From Rugosimonospora sp036494675 (GTDB lineage: Bacteria > Actinomycetota > Actinomycetes > Mycobacteriales > Micromonosporaceae): a DNA stretch of 11,274 nt. Shown here piece by piece: positions 1 to 7,689 of this stretch; within the stretch, counting starts at the first letter, position 1, and every line of letters starts with the position of its first letter. The notes beneath the pieces are model-generated. The model ran no database searches, was not told the origin of the DNA, and saw only the letters and a list, made by a program, of their open reading frames with translations. Location of the stretch: the NCBI GenBank assembly GCA_036494675.1, contig DASXOA010000125.1:1-11274 (forward strand). Reading direction: 5' to 3'. A program made the translations under genes and the position numbers.

Positions 1-163
1 CTAAATGCCACCGCTGTCTGTCCAACGTCCGGGGTCCGTTGGGCCGAGGTCGTGGTGGGATGCCTTGCGGACGGCTAGTCACCGAGTGGCAAAACTTGGC
101 CGCGTATTTGCCGTGGACCGCCGCCAACGGCCGGATCTTGCCGTACCCAGCCGGACAAACGAT

Positions 164-202
164 CGAGCCCCCTGACCGCGTACCAACTGGTCAGAGGGCT
201 CG
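164..202 (-). terminator. Terminator-like hairpin downstream of tRNA-Arg
   Basis: Bases 164-177 and 189-202 are complementary over 14 positions with a single mismatch (C169 opposite A195-side base), leaving an 11-base loop. The stem contains GAGCCC and GGGCTC blocks plus CTGACC and GGTCAG blocks. Read on the minus strand it begins about 29 bases after the encoded CCA end of the tRNA and is followed by a short T-containing stretch (TCGTTTG). The plus strand also has CGTTTG after the stem, so it could work in both directions. It is most simply the 3' end of the tRNA transcript. Confidence 0.7.
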
Positions 203-230
203 TTTGTGCTGGTCATCCGGACTTTCCCGG

Positions 231-305
231 TGGTGCCCCCGGTAGGATTCGAACCTACGCCCCCGCCTCCGGAGGGCGGTGCTCTATCCCCTGAGCTACG
301 GGGGC
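231..305 (-). tRNA. tRNA-Arg, anticodon CCG
   Basis: A full cloverleaf can be drawn on the minus strand. The acceptor stem pairs GCCCCCG (305-299) with CGGGGGC (241-235). The anticodon stem pairs CCGCC (279-275) with GGCGG (267-263) around the loop CTCCGGA, which puts anticodon CCG at 272-270 and so reads the Arg codon CGG. The T arm has GTAGG and CCTAC around TTCGAAT (251-247 region). The discriminator base A and CCA are encoded in the DNA (234-231). CGG is a major Arg codon in the neighbouring genes, so this is a heavily used tRNA. I saw no second copy of the tRNA 3' end nearby that would suggest an integrated element. Confidence 0.97.
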
Positions 306-319
306 TCAGTGACCACAGA

Positions 320-325
320 ACTGTA
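320..325 (-). promoter_or_regulatory. -10 element of the tRNA-Arg promoter
   Basis: On the minus strand TACAGT lies 14 bases upstream of the tRNA 5' end, so transcription would start about 7 bases before the mature tRNA. It keeps the key first, second and sixth bases of TATAAT. No convincing -35 hexamer is seen 16-18 bases further upstream. The call rests on the match and its position only. Confidence 0.4.
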
Positions 326-385
326 GCAGGCTTCCGGACCGTACCGCGGCAGGGCTCCACCCCCACCGCCGTACCCGTCCGCCTA

Positions 386-1021
386 CTACGTCAATGGCTG
401 TGCGCCGAACTGGGTGAGGAGGCTCTGGAACTGCACCACCTCGCCCTGCTGGTTGTTCTTCATCGTCTGAGCCAGGTCCCGGACGTCCTGGTTGTGGCTC
501 AGCTTCAGCAGTTCGTCAATCATGTGGATGCCGCCCAGGTGGTGGCGCAGCATCAGTTGGCAGAACAGGATGTCCGCCTGCTTCCCCGTCGCCGAGTCCA
601 ACTGGGTGAGTTGCGCGTCCGTCGCCATGCCCGGCATGAGGCCGTCCGGCGTCAACTCCTGGGCGCCGCCCGGCATCCAGGCCATCTTCGGGCGGGTACC
701 CGTCGGCTGCAGGTGCCAGTCCTTCAGCCAGGTCTGCATGACGCCGATCTGGCCCTGCTGCGTCAGGGCGATGTCGTACGCCAGTTGGCGCACCTCGGGA
801 TCGGTCACCTTCGGGTACGCCGTCATGGCCATGCTGACCGCCTGGGCGTGGTGCGTCGACATGTCCCGGGCGAATCCGGCCTCCGCCGAGTTGTCGCCGG
901 GGGCGCGTAGCGACGGTGTCACCACGCCCGCCCCGAACCCGATGAGGAGCGCGAACACCGCGACGAGCGCGCCGATGGTCAGCGCGCGTCGCCGGGGTGT
1001 CGCGAAGAAACCGGAGAGCAT
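386..1021 (-). CDS. DUF305 family protein, membrane anchored
   Basis: A 211-residue protein. Residues 1-12 are short and basic, followed by one hydrophobic segment (about 14-35), so it is a signal anchor or uncleaved export signal with the rest outside the membrane. The mature part carries the two paired-histidine blocks typical of DUF305: FARDMSTHHAQAV (about 50-62) and LMLRHHLGGIHMIDE (about 156-170). The family is a helical-bundle, ferritin-like fold often linked to metal handling; its biochemical role is not settled. Met-rich pieces (MAWMPGGA, MPGMATD) lie between the two blocks. The ATG is 4 bases after the stop of the DUF3105 gene, so the two are surely co-transcribed and probably translationally coupled. 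Copper binding is a guess from the His and Met content. The family call is firm; the function is open. Confidence 0.9.
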   Translation of the reverse strand: MLSGFFATPRRRALTIGALVAVFALLIGFGAGVVTPSLRAPGDNSAEAGFARDMSTHHAQAVSMAMTAYPKVTDPEVRQLAYDIALTQQGQIGVMQTWLKDWHLQPTGTRPKMAWMPGGAQELTPDGLMPGMATDAQLTQLDSATGKQADILFCQLMLRHHLGGIHMIDELLKLSHNQDVRDLAQTMKNNQQGEVVQFQSLLTQFGAQPLT

Positions 1022-1025
1022 CGAC

Positions 1026-1982
1026 TCAGGTACCGGCGGGTGCCGGCGCGGCGCTCTGCCCGAGGTTCGCCGGGTCGGGACCGGTCTTGGTGACGTAGTT
1101 CTGCGACGAGGTTCCGCAGGTCGCCTGGGGCTCCATGGTGGCGTTCACGCGTAGGTCCTGGATGAACTGGTCGATGCGGGGGTCGCTCGCGTCGTCGAGC
1201 TTCAGCTGGAAGCCCCACGCCTGGAGGGAGATCGGCTTGTCCAGCCCCGGGTACGGGCTCATCAGCATGAAGTCGTTGCCCCGTACCTTGCTCGCCAGCT
1301 TGTCGACCTGGTCCTTCGGCAGGCTCGGGTTGTAGGTGACCCACACGGCGCCGTGTTCGAGTGCGTGGACCGCGTTCTCGTTCGGCACCTGGTCGGGGTA
1401 GACGTCGCCCTGGCAGCGTTCCCAGTTGAAGTTGTGCGTGCCGCCGACCGGTGGACTCTGCGGATAGTTGATCTTGCCGTACGCGTGCTGCGCGGCCTTC
1501 AGCTTGTCCGGCTCGATCTTGCGATAGTCGACGATCCCGTTGATCGAGTCCGCCTTGGCCTGCCAGCCCCGGCCGTTCTGCCGCACCTCGTACACCCCGA
1601 AGCCGACGATGCCCGCGGCCACGACGCCGACGATGGTGAACAGGATGATCGGTCCCCAGTGCCGGCCGCCGTCGACCTTTACCGGCACGACCGGCGGCCG
1701 GTTTCCACCGCCGGGCCGGCTGGCCCCACCGGGGCGGCCACCGCCGCCACCCGCGCGGGTGGTCCCGGCCGGCCTGCCACCGGATGCCGTGCGCGCCTTC
1801 GAACCGGCGCCGGCCGTGGTCGCGCCGGACTTGGCGCCGGTCGCGCTCGTGCCGGACTTGGCAGGGGTGGTGTCGGACTTGGTGGCGTCCGACTTCGCCG
1901 AGGCGTCGGCGGGCTTCCCGCCGGCCACGGCCTTGGAGGGCGGCCGGCGGTTGCCACCCGCCTGCGGAGTACTAATGCTCAT
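1026..1982 (-). CDS. DUF3105 domain membrane protein with long disordered N-terminus
   Basis: A 318-residue protein. Residues 1-108 are low complexity, rich in Ala, Gly, Ser, Thr, Lys and Arg, and look disordered and cytoplasmic. A single transmembrane helix (about 109-132) follows. The outer domain from about 140 has the DUF3105 signatures PPVGGTHN (177-184) and NENAVHALEHGAVWVTY (201-217), with a Cys at 190 and another near residue 289 that could form a disulfide. The function of DUF3105 is unknown. The start ATG at 1982-1980 has a GAGG ribosome site about 6 bases upstream on the minus strand. It is the first gene of a two-gene unit with the DUF305 protein and is divergent from argS. Several in-frame GTG or ATG alternatives would only shorten the disordered tail. 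Confidence 0.88.
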   Translation of the reverse strand: MSISTPQAGGNRRPPSKAVAGGKPADASAKSDATKSDTTPAKSGTSATGAKSGATTAGAGSKARTASGGRPAGTTRAGGGGGRPGGASRPGGGNRPPVVPVKVDGGRHWGPIILFTIVGVVAAGIVGFGVYEVRQNGRGWQAKADSINGIVDYRKIEPDKLKAAQHAYGKINYPQSPPVGGTHNFNWERCQGDVYPDQVPNENAVHALEHGAVWVTYNPSLPKDQVDKLASKVRGNDFMLMSPYPGLDKPISLQAWGFQLKLDDASDPRIDQFIQDLRVNATMEPQATCGTSSQNYVTKTGPDPANLGQSAAPAPAGT

Positions 1983-2079
1983 CTAGGCCTCGTCGCGGTC
2001 GTAACGGGTCGGGGTGAGTGGTCCCAGTGGGTTGCGTCCCGCATTGTGACCTGTCAGTCGGGTCGCCGCCAAGTCCCGC

Positions 2080-2085
2080 AGTCTA
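2080..2085 (-). promoter_or_regulatory. Possible -10 element for the DUF3105-DUF305 operon
   Basis: TAGACT on the minus strand sits in the divergent gap and would give a start near 2073 and a leader of about 90 bases. No good -35 is visible; the region that would hold it overlaps the argS start. A second weak candidate is CACAAT on the minus strand (about 2040-2045) with TTGGCG upstream. I cannot choose between them. Confidence 0.25.
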
Positions 2086-2092
2086 CCCCGGC

Positions 2093-2098
2093 TAGCAT
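2093..2098 (+). promoter_or_regulatory. -10 element for argS, leaderless start
   Basis: TAGCAT is followed after 7 bases by the GTG start codon of argS at 2106. No Shine-Dalgarno sequence precedes that GTG. This spacing puts the transcription start on or beside the first base of the start codon, as in leaderless mRNAs, which are common in actinobacteria. No clear -35 hexamer is seen. Confidence 0.5.
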
Positions 2099-2105
2099 TG
2101 ATCGG

Positions 2106-3764
2106 GTGACTCCCGAGCAGCTCTCCGAAGTCGTCATCGCCGCCGCCCGCGCGGCGTTGACCGACCGTGGCCTGGACCCGGCCGCCCTTCCCCCGACGGC
2201 CACCGTGGAGCGACCCCGCAACCCGGAGCACGGCGACTACGCGACCAACCTCGCCCTGCAGGCCGGCAAGAAGGTGGGCGTGCAGTCCCGCCAACTGGCC
2301 CAGGCCATCGCCGACCAATTGGTGCAAATCGCCGGGATCGCCGGCGCCGAGGTCGCCGGCCCGGGCTTCCTCAACATCCGGCTCGACCCGGCCGCGACCG
2401 GTCAGTTGGCCCGCACCGTGGTCGAGGCCGGCGGCGGGTACGGGCGCGGTCAGCTGCTGCGCGGGCAGAAGATCAACCTCGAGTTCGTCTCGGTCAACCC
2501 GACCGGCCCGATCCACATCGGCGGGGTGCGCTGGGCGGCCGTCGGCGACGCGCTGGCCCGGCTGCTGCGGGCCGAGGGCGCCGACGTCGGCACCGAGTAC
2601 TACTTCAACGACGCCGGCTCACAGATCGACCGGTTCGCCCGGTCGCTGTACGCCACGGCCAGGAGCGAGCCGGTCCCGGAGGACGGGTACCACGGCGAGT
2701 ACATCGGCGAGATCGCCCAGGCGGTGCTCCAGAAGCAGCCCGACGCCCTCCAGCAGCCCGAGGACCAGGCGGTGGAGATCTTCCGCGTCGAGGGCGTGGC
2801 GCTCATGTTCGCCGAGGTCAAGTCGAAGTTGACCGAGTTCGGGGTGCACTTCGACCGGTACTTCAACGAGAAGGAGCTTCACGACCGGGGCGAGCTGGCC
2901 TCGGCGCTGGAGCGGCTGCGCGAGCAGGGCCGGGTGTACGACCGCGACGGCGCCACCTGGATCCGCACCACGGACTTCGGCGACGACAAGGACCGGGTGT
3001 ACGTGCGCAGCAATGGCGCGTACACCTACTACGCGGCGGACTGCGCCTATTACCTGGACAAGCGCCAGCGCGGCTTCGACAAGGTCGTGATCATGCTGGG
3101 TGCCGACCACCACGGGTACATCGGCCGGCTGCGTGCCATGTGCGCGTGCTTCGGCGACGACCCGGACCGGAACCTGGAGATCCTCATCGGCCAGCTGGTC
3201 AACCTGGTCAAGGACGGAGCGCCGGTACGGATGTCGAAGCGGGCCGGCACCGTCGTGTCCCTCGACGACATGGTGGACGCCATCGGCGTGGACGCGGCCC
3301 GGTACGCGCTGGCCCGGTACTCGGTGGATTCGCCCATCGATGTCGACCTGGACCTGTGGACCAGGCGCAGCAACGACAACCCGATCTACTACGTCCAGTA
3401 CGTCGCGGCCCGTACGGCCGGGGTGTCCCGGATGGCGGCGGACATCGGGCTGGCCCGGGGCGATGACTTCGACCCAGCTCTGCTCTCCCACGAGAAGGAA
3501 CTGGACCTGCTGAAGTCGCTGGGCGACTTCCCCGGCGCCGTGGCGACCGCCGCCGAGTTGCGCGAACCGCACCGGGTGGCCCGGTACCTGGAGGAGCTGT
3601 CCGGCGCCTACCACCGCTTCTACGACAACTGCCGCATCCTGCCGCGCGGCGACGAGCAGGTCACCGCGCAGATGCGCGCCCGGCTCTGGCTCAACGACGC
3701 CGCCCGTACCGTCATCGCCAACGGCCTCGGTCTGCTCGGCGTCTCGGCGCCGGAACGGATGTAA
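2106..3764 (+). CDS. argS: Arginyl-tRNA synthetase
   Basis: ArgS charges tRNA-Arg with arginine using ATP in the cytoplasm. The protein is 552 residues, the usual bacterial length. The N-terminal additional domain (about 1-95) has GDYATNLAL and PGFLNIRL. The class I signature region NPTGPIHIGG follows, with HIGG at 137-140 in place of the textbook HIGH; to my knowledge actinobacterial ArgS proteins share this form. The second signature is RMSKR (375-379), followed by AGTVVSLDDMVD. The C-terminal helical anticodon-binding domain begins near NPIYYVQYVAAR. The frame is open far upstream, to 1353, but that part is antisense to the DUF3105 gene. GTG 2106 is chosen because it begins the conserved N-terminus (TPEQLSEVV) and sits just behind a -10 element. 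It is probably the first gene of an argS-lysA-hom-thrC unit. Confidence 0.97.
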   Translation: MTPEQLSEVVIAAARAALTDRGLDPAALPPTATVERPRNPEHGDYATNLALQAGKKVGVQSRQLAQAIADQLVQIAGIAGAEVAGPGFLNIRLDPAATGQLARTVVEAGGGYGRGQLLRGQKINLEFVSVNPTGPIHIGGVRWAAVGDALARLLRAEGADVGTEYYFNDAGSQIDRFARSLYATARSEPVPEDGYHGEYIGEIAQAVLQKQPDALQQPEDQAVEIFRVEGVALMFAEVKSKLTEFGVHFDRYFNEKELHDRGELASALERLREQGRVYDRDGATWIRTTDFGDDKDRVYVRSNGAYTYYAADCAYYLDKRQRGFDKVVIMLGADHHGYIGRLRAMCACFGDDPDRNLEILIGQLVNLVKDGAPVRMSKRAGTVVSLDDMVDAIGVDAARYALARYSVDSPIDVDLDLWTRRSNDNPIYYVQYVAARTAGVSRMAADIGLARGDDFDPALLSHEKELDLLKSLGDFPGAVATAAELREPHRVARYLEELSGAYHRFYDNCRILPRGDEQVTAQMRARLWLNDAARTVIANGLGLLGVSAPERM

Positions 3765-3831
3765 CGGATGGACCGCAGGCGCGGAACCGGCGACGCGGCG
3801 AAGGCGCGCGAAACAAGAGCGAGGGTAGGCA

Positions 3832-5217
3832 ATGCGAGCTCATGAGGCCGGGGCGTTACATGCCGAGGTCGGTCACCGGGGACCGGCGTGGCTGCGCAGC
3901 CCGGACGACGTCAACGTGCTGCTGCCGCAGTTGTGGCCGCGCACGGCGCGCCGGGACGCCGACGGGGTACTCACCGTCGGCGGGGTGCCGGTGACCGAGC
4001 TGGCGGCCAGCTTCGGAACGCCGGCGTACCTGTTCGACGAGGCCGATTTCCGGTCGCGTTGCCGGGATTTCCTGGAGAGTTTCGGCGACGCGGACGTCTA
4101 CTACGCCGGCAAGGCGTTCCTGTGCAAGGCGGTCGTGCGCATCCTCGACGAGGAGGGCATGCGGCTGGACGTCTGTTCCGGCGGCGAGCTGGCCGTGGCG
4201 CTGGCCGGCGGCATGCCGGGGGAGCGGATCGCGCTGCACGGCAACAACAAGTCGACCGCGGAGCTGACCCGCGCGCTCGACGCGGGTGTCGGCCGGATCG
4301 TCCTCGACTCGTTCCAGGAGATCGACCGGTTGACCGCGCTCGCCCGCGAGCGTGGGGTGCGGCCGGGGGTCATGGTCCGGGTCACCGTGGGGGTCGAGGC
4401 GCACACCCACGAGTACATCTCGACGTCCCATGAGGACCAGAAGTTCGGGTTCTCGCTGGCCGGTGGGGCGGCCCGGGCGGCGGTCGACCGCATCCTCGCC
4501 GACGGCGTACTCGACCTGCGCGGGCTGCACTCGCACATCGGTTCGCAGATCTTCGAGACCGACGCGTTCGAGCTGGCCGCCCGCCGGGTGCTCGGGCTGC
4601 AGTCGGACATCCGGGACGGGCACGGCGTCCAACTGCCGGAGCTGGACCTCGGCGGCGGCTTCGGCATCGCGTACACGACCCAGGACGCGCCGCGCCAACC
4701 GGCCGAGCTGGCCGACGCGCTGCGCCGCATCGTCAAGGTGGACTGCGACGCGCTCGGCCTCGACGTGCCGCGGCTGTCCATCGAGCCGGGCCGCGCGATC
4801 GTCGGGCCGGCCATGTTCACGCTGTACCAGGTCGGAACCGTCAAGGACGTCGACGGGATCCGCACGTACGTCAGCGTCGACGGCGGCATGAGCGACAACA
4901 TCCGTACCGCGCTCTACGACGCGTCGTACTCCGCCACGCTGGCCGGCCGGGTCAGCCCGGCCGCGCCAATCTTGGCCCGGGTGGTGGGAAAGCATTGCGA
5001 GTCGGGGGACATTCTCGTGAAGGATGAATTCCTGCCCGCCGACGTGCAGCCCGGAGATCTTCTCGCAGTGCCCGGTACCGGTGCCTACTGCCGCAGCATG
5101 GCCAGCAACTACAACCACATACCGCGGCCACCGGTGGTCGCGGTGTTCGACGGGGAAGCGCGGGTGATCGTCCGCCGGGAGACCGAGGACGACCTACTGG
5201 CATTGGACGTGGGGTAA
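3832..5217 (+). CDS. lysA: Diaminopimelate decarboxylase
   Basis: LysA removes CO2 from meso-diaminopimelate to give L-lysine, the last step of lysine synthesis, with pyridoxal phosphate as cofactor. The 461-residue protein is a fold type III PLP enzyme. The PLP lysine is K94 in YYAGKAF. Other landmarks are HSHIGSQI (233-240), the phosphate-binding GGGFGI (274-279), EPGR (318-321), and CESGD (389-393), whose Cys belongs to the active site of the partner subunit in the dimer. The ATG at 3832 has an AGGG site 6 bases upstream. The 67-base gap after argS has no terminator, so co-transcription is likely. Its TAA stop overlaps the hom start by one base. No lysine riboswitch or other leader element is visible. 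The first 25 or so residues ahead of the conserved core are typical of actinobacterial LysA. Confidence 0.97.
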   Translation: MRAHEAGALHAEVGHRGPAWLRSPDDVNVLLPQLWPRTARRDADGVLTVGGVPVTELAASFGTPAYLFDEADFRSRCRDFLESFGDADVYYAGKAFLCKAVVRILDEEGMRLDVCSGGELAVALAGGMPGERIALHGNNKSTAELTRALDAGVGRIVLDSFQEIDRLTALARERGVRPGVMVRVTVGVEAHTHEYISTSHEDQKFGFSLAGGAARAAVDRILADGVLDLRGLHSHIGSQIFETDAFELAARRVLGLQSDIRDGHGVQLPELDLGGGFGIAYTTQDAPRQPAELADALRRIVKVDCDALGLDVPRLSIEPGRAIVGPAMFTLYQVGTVKDVDGIRTYVSVDGGMSDNIRTALYDASYSATLAGRVSPAAPILARVVGKHCESGDILVKDEFLPADVQPGDLLAVPGTGAYCRSMASNYNHIPRPPVVAVFDGEARVIVRRETEDDLLALDVG

Positions 5218-6515
5218 TGGTCAGCGACGCGAGGGTGGTCAGGGTCGCCCTGCTCGGCTGCGGCACGGTCGGCACCGAGGTGGTCCGCCTGCTGCATGAG
5301 CAGGCCGACGACCTGACCGCCAGGGTGGGCGCTCGGCTGGAACTGGTGGGCATCGCGGTACGGCGGCTGGCCCGCGACCGCGGTCCGCTGCCGGTACCGG
5401 CGCATCTGTTCACCACCGACGCGCTCGGGCTGATCAAGCGCGACGACGTCGACGTGGTGATCGAGGTGATCGGCGGTATCGAGCCGGTGCGCGGCTGGCT
5501 CGTCGAGGCGCTGCGCAGCGGCAAGAGTGTGGTGACCGCGAACAAGGCCCTGCTCGCCGAGGACGGCGGCACGCTGCACGACGCGGCCGCCGAGGGTGGA
5601 GCGGACCTCTACTTCGAGGCGGCGGTGGCCGGCGCGATCCCGTTGCTGCGTCCGCTGCGCGAGTCGTTGCACGGTGACCGGATCACCAGGGTGACCGGGA
5701 TCGTCAACGGGACGACCAACTTCATCCTGTCCTCAATGGACTCTTCCGGTGCCGGCTTCGCCGAGGCGCTGGAGGAGGCGACCGCGCTCGGGTACGCGGA
5801 GGCCGACCCGACCGCCGACGTCGAGGGCTTCGACGCTGCGGCGAAGGCGGCGATCCTCGCATCGCTGGCGTTCCACACCCGGGTCCGGGCCGGGGACGTG
5901 TACCGCGAGGGGATCACCGAGGTGACCGCCGCGGACGTGGCCAGCGCCAAGGCGATGGGTGCCACCATCAAGCTGCTCTGCCTGGCCGAGCGCGACGGCG
6001 ACGCGGTCAGTGTCCGGGTGCACCCGGCGATGATCCCGCGCAGCCACCCGCTGGCCGGGGTCGGCGACGCCTTCAACGCGGTCTTCGTCGAGGCGGACGC
6101 GGCCGGGCAGCTCATGTTCTACGGCCGGGGAGCGGGGGGTGCGCCGACCGCGAGCGCGGTCCTCGGCGACCTGGTCGCGGTGGCCCGCCACCGGCTGTCC
6201 GGGAGCCGCTCCGCGCCCGAATCGGTCTACGCCGACCTGCGCATCCGGTCGATGGGCGAGGCGCGGACCCGGTACCACGTCAGCCTCGACGTGGCCGACC
6301 GGGCCGGCGTGCTGTCGGCCGTCGCCGGCGTGTTCGCACGGCACGATGTGTCGATCGCCACGGTCCGCCAGTCCGGGCGCGGCGCCGGCGCGACGCTGGT
6401 GATCGTCACGCACGTGGCTCCCGACGCGGCTCTCGCGGCCACGGTCGAGGAACTGCACTCGCTGGACATCGTGCGTTCCATCGTCAGCGTGCTCCGGGTT
6501 GAGGGAGACTCCTGA
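5217..6515 (+). CDS. hom: Homoserine dehydrogenase with C-terminal ACT domain
   Basis: Hom reduces aspartate semialdehyde to homoserine with NAD(P)H, the branch point towards threonine and methionine. The protein has 432 residues. The Rossmann motif GCGTVG is at 14-19, and TANKALLA is at 107-114. The substrate region shows EAAVAGAIP (134-142), NGTTN (164-168) and DVEGFDAAAK (201-210), where D206 and K210 match the catalytic Asp and Lys pair of the family. GRGAGGAPTASAV is at 303-315. An ACT domain fills about 353-430 (RYHVSLDVADRAGVLSAVAG), which in this family lets threonine inhibit the enzyme. ATG 5217 overlaps the lysA stop as TAATG, so translation is probably by reinitiation. There is no separate aspartokinase domain, so this is the monofunctional form. 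Confidence 0.97.
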   Translation: MVSDARVVRVALLGCGTVGTEVVRLLHEQADDLTARVGARLELVGIAVRRLARDRGPLPVPAHLFTTDALGLIKRDDVDVVIEVIGGIEPVRGWLVEALRSGKSVVTANKALLAEDGGTLHDAAAEGGADLYFEAAVAGAIPLLRPLRESLHGDRITRVTGIVNGTTNFILSSMDSSGAGFAEALEEATALGYAEADPTADVEGFDAAAKAAILASLAFHTRVRAGDVYREGITEVTAADVASAKAMGATIKLLCLAERDGDAVSVRVHPAMIPRSHPLAGVGDAFNAVFVEADAAGQLMFYGRGAGGAPTASAVLGDLVAVARHRLSGSRSAPESVYADLRIRSMGEARTRYHVSLDVADRAGVLSAVAGVFARHDVSIATVRQSGRGAGATLVIVTHVAPDAALAATVEELHSLDIVRSIVSVLRVEGDS

Positions 6516-6565
6516 CGGCCCGATCGTCATTGGGAACCGTCATCGGCAACAAAGGGAGAGCGACC

Positions 6566-7615
6566 ATGTGGCGTGGACTGATCGAGGCGTACCGGGAGCG
6601 GCTGCCGGTCACCGCCGCCACTCCTGTGATCACCCTGCACGAGGGCAACACCCCGCTGGTACCGGCGCCGGCGCTGTCCGCGCGGACCGGCTGTGACGTG
6701 TACCTGAAGGTCGAGGGCTCCAACCCGACCGGGTCGTTCAAGGACCGGGGCATGACCGTGGCGGTGTCCAGGGCGGTCGAGAGTGGCAGCAAGGCGATCA
6801 TCTGCGCGTCCACCGGCAACACGTCGGCGTCGGCCGCCGCGTACGCCGCCCGTGCCGGGTTGACCTGTGCCGTGCTCGTACCGCAGGGCAAGATCGCACT
6901 GGGCAAACTGGCGCAGGCGCTCGTGCACGGCGCCCGGCTGCTCCAGGTCAGCGGCAACTTCGACGACTGCCTCAACCTCGCCTCGAAGCTGGCCCAGGAC
7001 TACCCGGTGTCCCTGGTCAACTCGGTGAACCCGGACCGGTTGCACGGCCAGAAGACGGCCGCTTTCGAGATCGTCGAGGCCCTCGGCGACGCTCCGGACA
7101 TCCACTGCCTGCCGGTCGGTAACGCCGGCAACATCTCCGCCTACTGGATGGGCTACCGGGAGGATCTCGCGGCCGGCAACGCGACCCGTACCCCGAAGAT
7201 GTACGGCTTCCAGGCCAGCGGGGCGGCCCCGATCGTGACCGGCCAGGTGGTGGCGGAGCCCTCGACGATCGCCACCGCTATCCGGATCGGCAACCCGGCC
7301 TCCTGGACCAAGGCTCTCGATGCCCGGGACGCCTCCGGCGGCCTGATCGACGCGGTCACCGACCGGGCGATCCTGGCCGCGTACCGGCTGCTCGCCCGGC
7401 AGGTCGGCGTGTTCGTGGAGTTGGGCAGCGCGGCCAGTGTCGCCGGGTTGCTGCAGGCGGCCGAGGGCGGCCGGGTGCCGCCGGGCAGCACGGTGGTGTG
7501 CACGGTCACCGGGCACGGGCTCAAGGACCCGGAGTGGGCGATCTCCACCGCGCCGGCGCCGACCACGATCGGAGTCGACGCGTTGGCCGCGGCCCGCACC
7601 CTCGACCTGGCCTGA
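6566..7615 (+). CDS. thrC: Threonine synthase
   Basis: ThrC converts O-phosphohomoserine to threonine and phosphate with pyridoxal phosphate. The protein is 349 residues, the short form found in actinobacteria and some other bacteria. The PLP lysine is K59 in NPTGSFKDRG. STGNTSAS is at 82-89, and the phosphate-binding loop PVGNAGN is at 183-189. ATG 6566 is chosen because AAAGGGAG (6551-6558) stands 7 bases ahead of it. An upstream TTG at 6530 in the same frame would add 12 residues (MGTVIGNKGRAT) that include the translated ribosome site, so it is not the start. The gene lies 50 bases after hom with no terminator between them. A hairpin follows its stop codon. Here thrC is separated from thrB by two unrelated genes. 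Confidence 0.97.
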   Translation: MWRGLIEAYRERLPVTAATPVITLHEGNTPLVPAPALSARTGCDVYLKVEGSNPTGSFKDRGMTVAVSRAVESGSKAIICASTGNTSASAAAYAARAGLTCAVLVPQGKIALGKLAQALVHGARLLQVSGNFDDCLNLASKLAQDYPVSLVNSVNPDRLHGQKTAAFEIVEALGDAPDIHCLPVGNAGNISAYWMGYREDLAAGNATRTPKMYGFQASGAAPIVTGQVVAEPSTIATAIRIGNPASWTKALDARDASGGLIDAVTDRAILAAYRLLARQVGVFVELGSAASVAGLLQAAEGGRVPPGSTVVCTVTGHGLKDPEWAISTAPAPTTIGVDALAAARTLDLA

Positions 7616-7633
7616 CCGGCCGGAAAACCGCCG

Positions 7634-7659
7634 AGACCGCCCCTTGCCCGGGTCGGTCT
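7634..7659 (+). terminator. Terminator-like hairpin after thrC
   Basis: AGACCG (7634-7639) pairs with CGGTCT (7654-7659), and CCC (7641-7643) pairs with GGG (7650-7652), with one C-T mismatch between them and the six-base loop TTGCCC. It begins 19 bases after the thrC stop. No T run follows, which is common for actinobacterial terminators but lowers confidence. It would separate the argS-thrC unit from the SPFH cassette. Confidence 0.5.
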
Positions 7660-7688
7660 TGCGGTGCGTTGCCCGTTGGGGCTAGCTT
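7659..7688 (+). promoter_or_regulatory. Candidate promoter of the SPFH-RHH cassette
   Basis: TTGCGG (7659-7664) and TAGCTT (7683-7688) are separated by 18 bases. The start would fall near 7695, inside the GATATC palindrome, giving a leader of about 24 bases with GGAGG at 7710-7714. An alternative pair is TTGCCC (7669-7674) with GATATC (7692-7697) at 17 bases, in which case the palindrome itself would be the -10. Either way the palindrome overlaps the promoter or start site. Confidence 0.4.
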
Positions 7689-7689
7689 C

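Noticed and set aside
88..112. Inverted repeat GGCAAA/TTTGCC left of the tRNA terminator
   Set aside because: Only 6 bp with a 13-base loop and no gene end nearby; likely chance.
1..305. Integrated mobile element at the tRNA-Arg gene
   Set aside because: No integrase and no duplicated tRNA 3' end are visible in the 230 bases beyond the tRNA; the window is too short there to say more.
79..366. Minus-strand reading frame of 95 codons across the tRNA
   Set aside because: It is the tRNA-Arg read as protein; the run SSGDRAPPSGGGGVGSNP is a familiar false translation of a tRNA.
206..910. Plus-strand reading frame of 234 codons
   Set aside because: It starts before and crosses the tRNA, then runs antisense through the DUF305 gene, whose family motifs are clear. 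Its Val/Leu/Arg/His-rich composition is typical of a shadow frame.
1353..2105. Upstream extension of the argS frame by 251 codons
   Set aside because: It is antisense to the DUF3105 gene and contains nothing of ArgS; the conserved N-terminus starts at GTG 2106.
2619..3614. Minus-strand reading frame of 331 codons opposite argS
   Set aside because: A codon-position shadow rich in Val, Arg and His with no domain; the sense gene is certain.
3856..5118. Minus-strand reading frame of 420 codons opposite lysA
   Set aside because: Long antisense frames are common opposite GC-rich genes. It has no recognisable domain, and lysA has all its active-site motifs.
6527..7516. Minus-strand reading frame of 329 codons opposite thrC
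   Set aside because: Shadow frame without motifs; thrC is certain.
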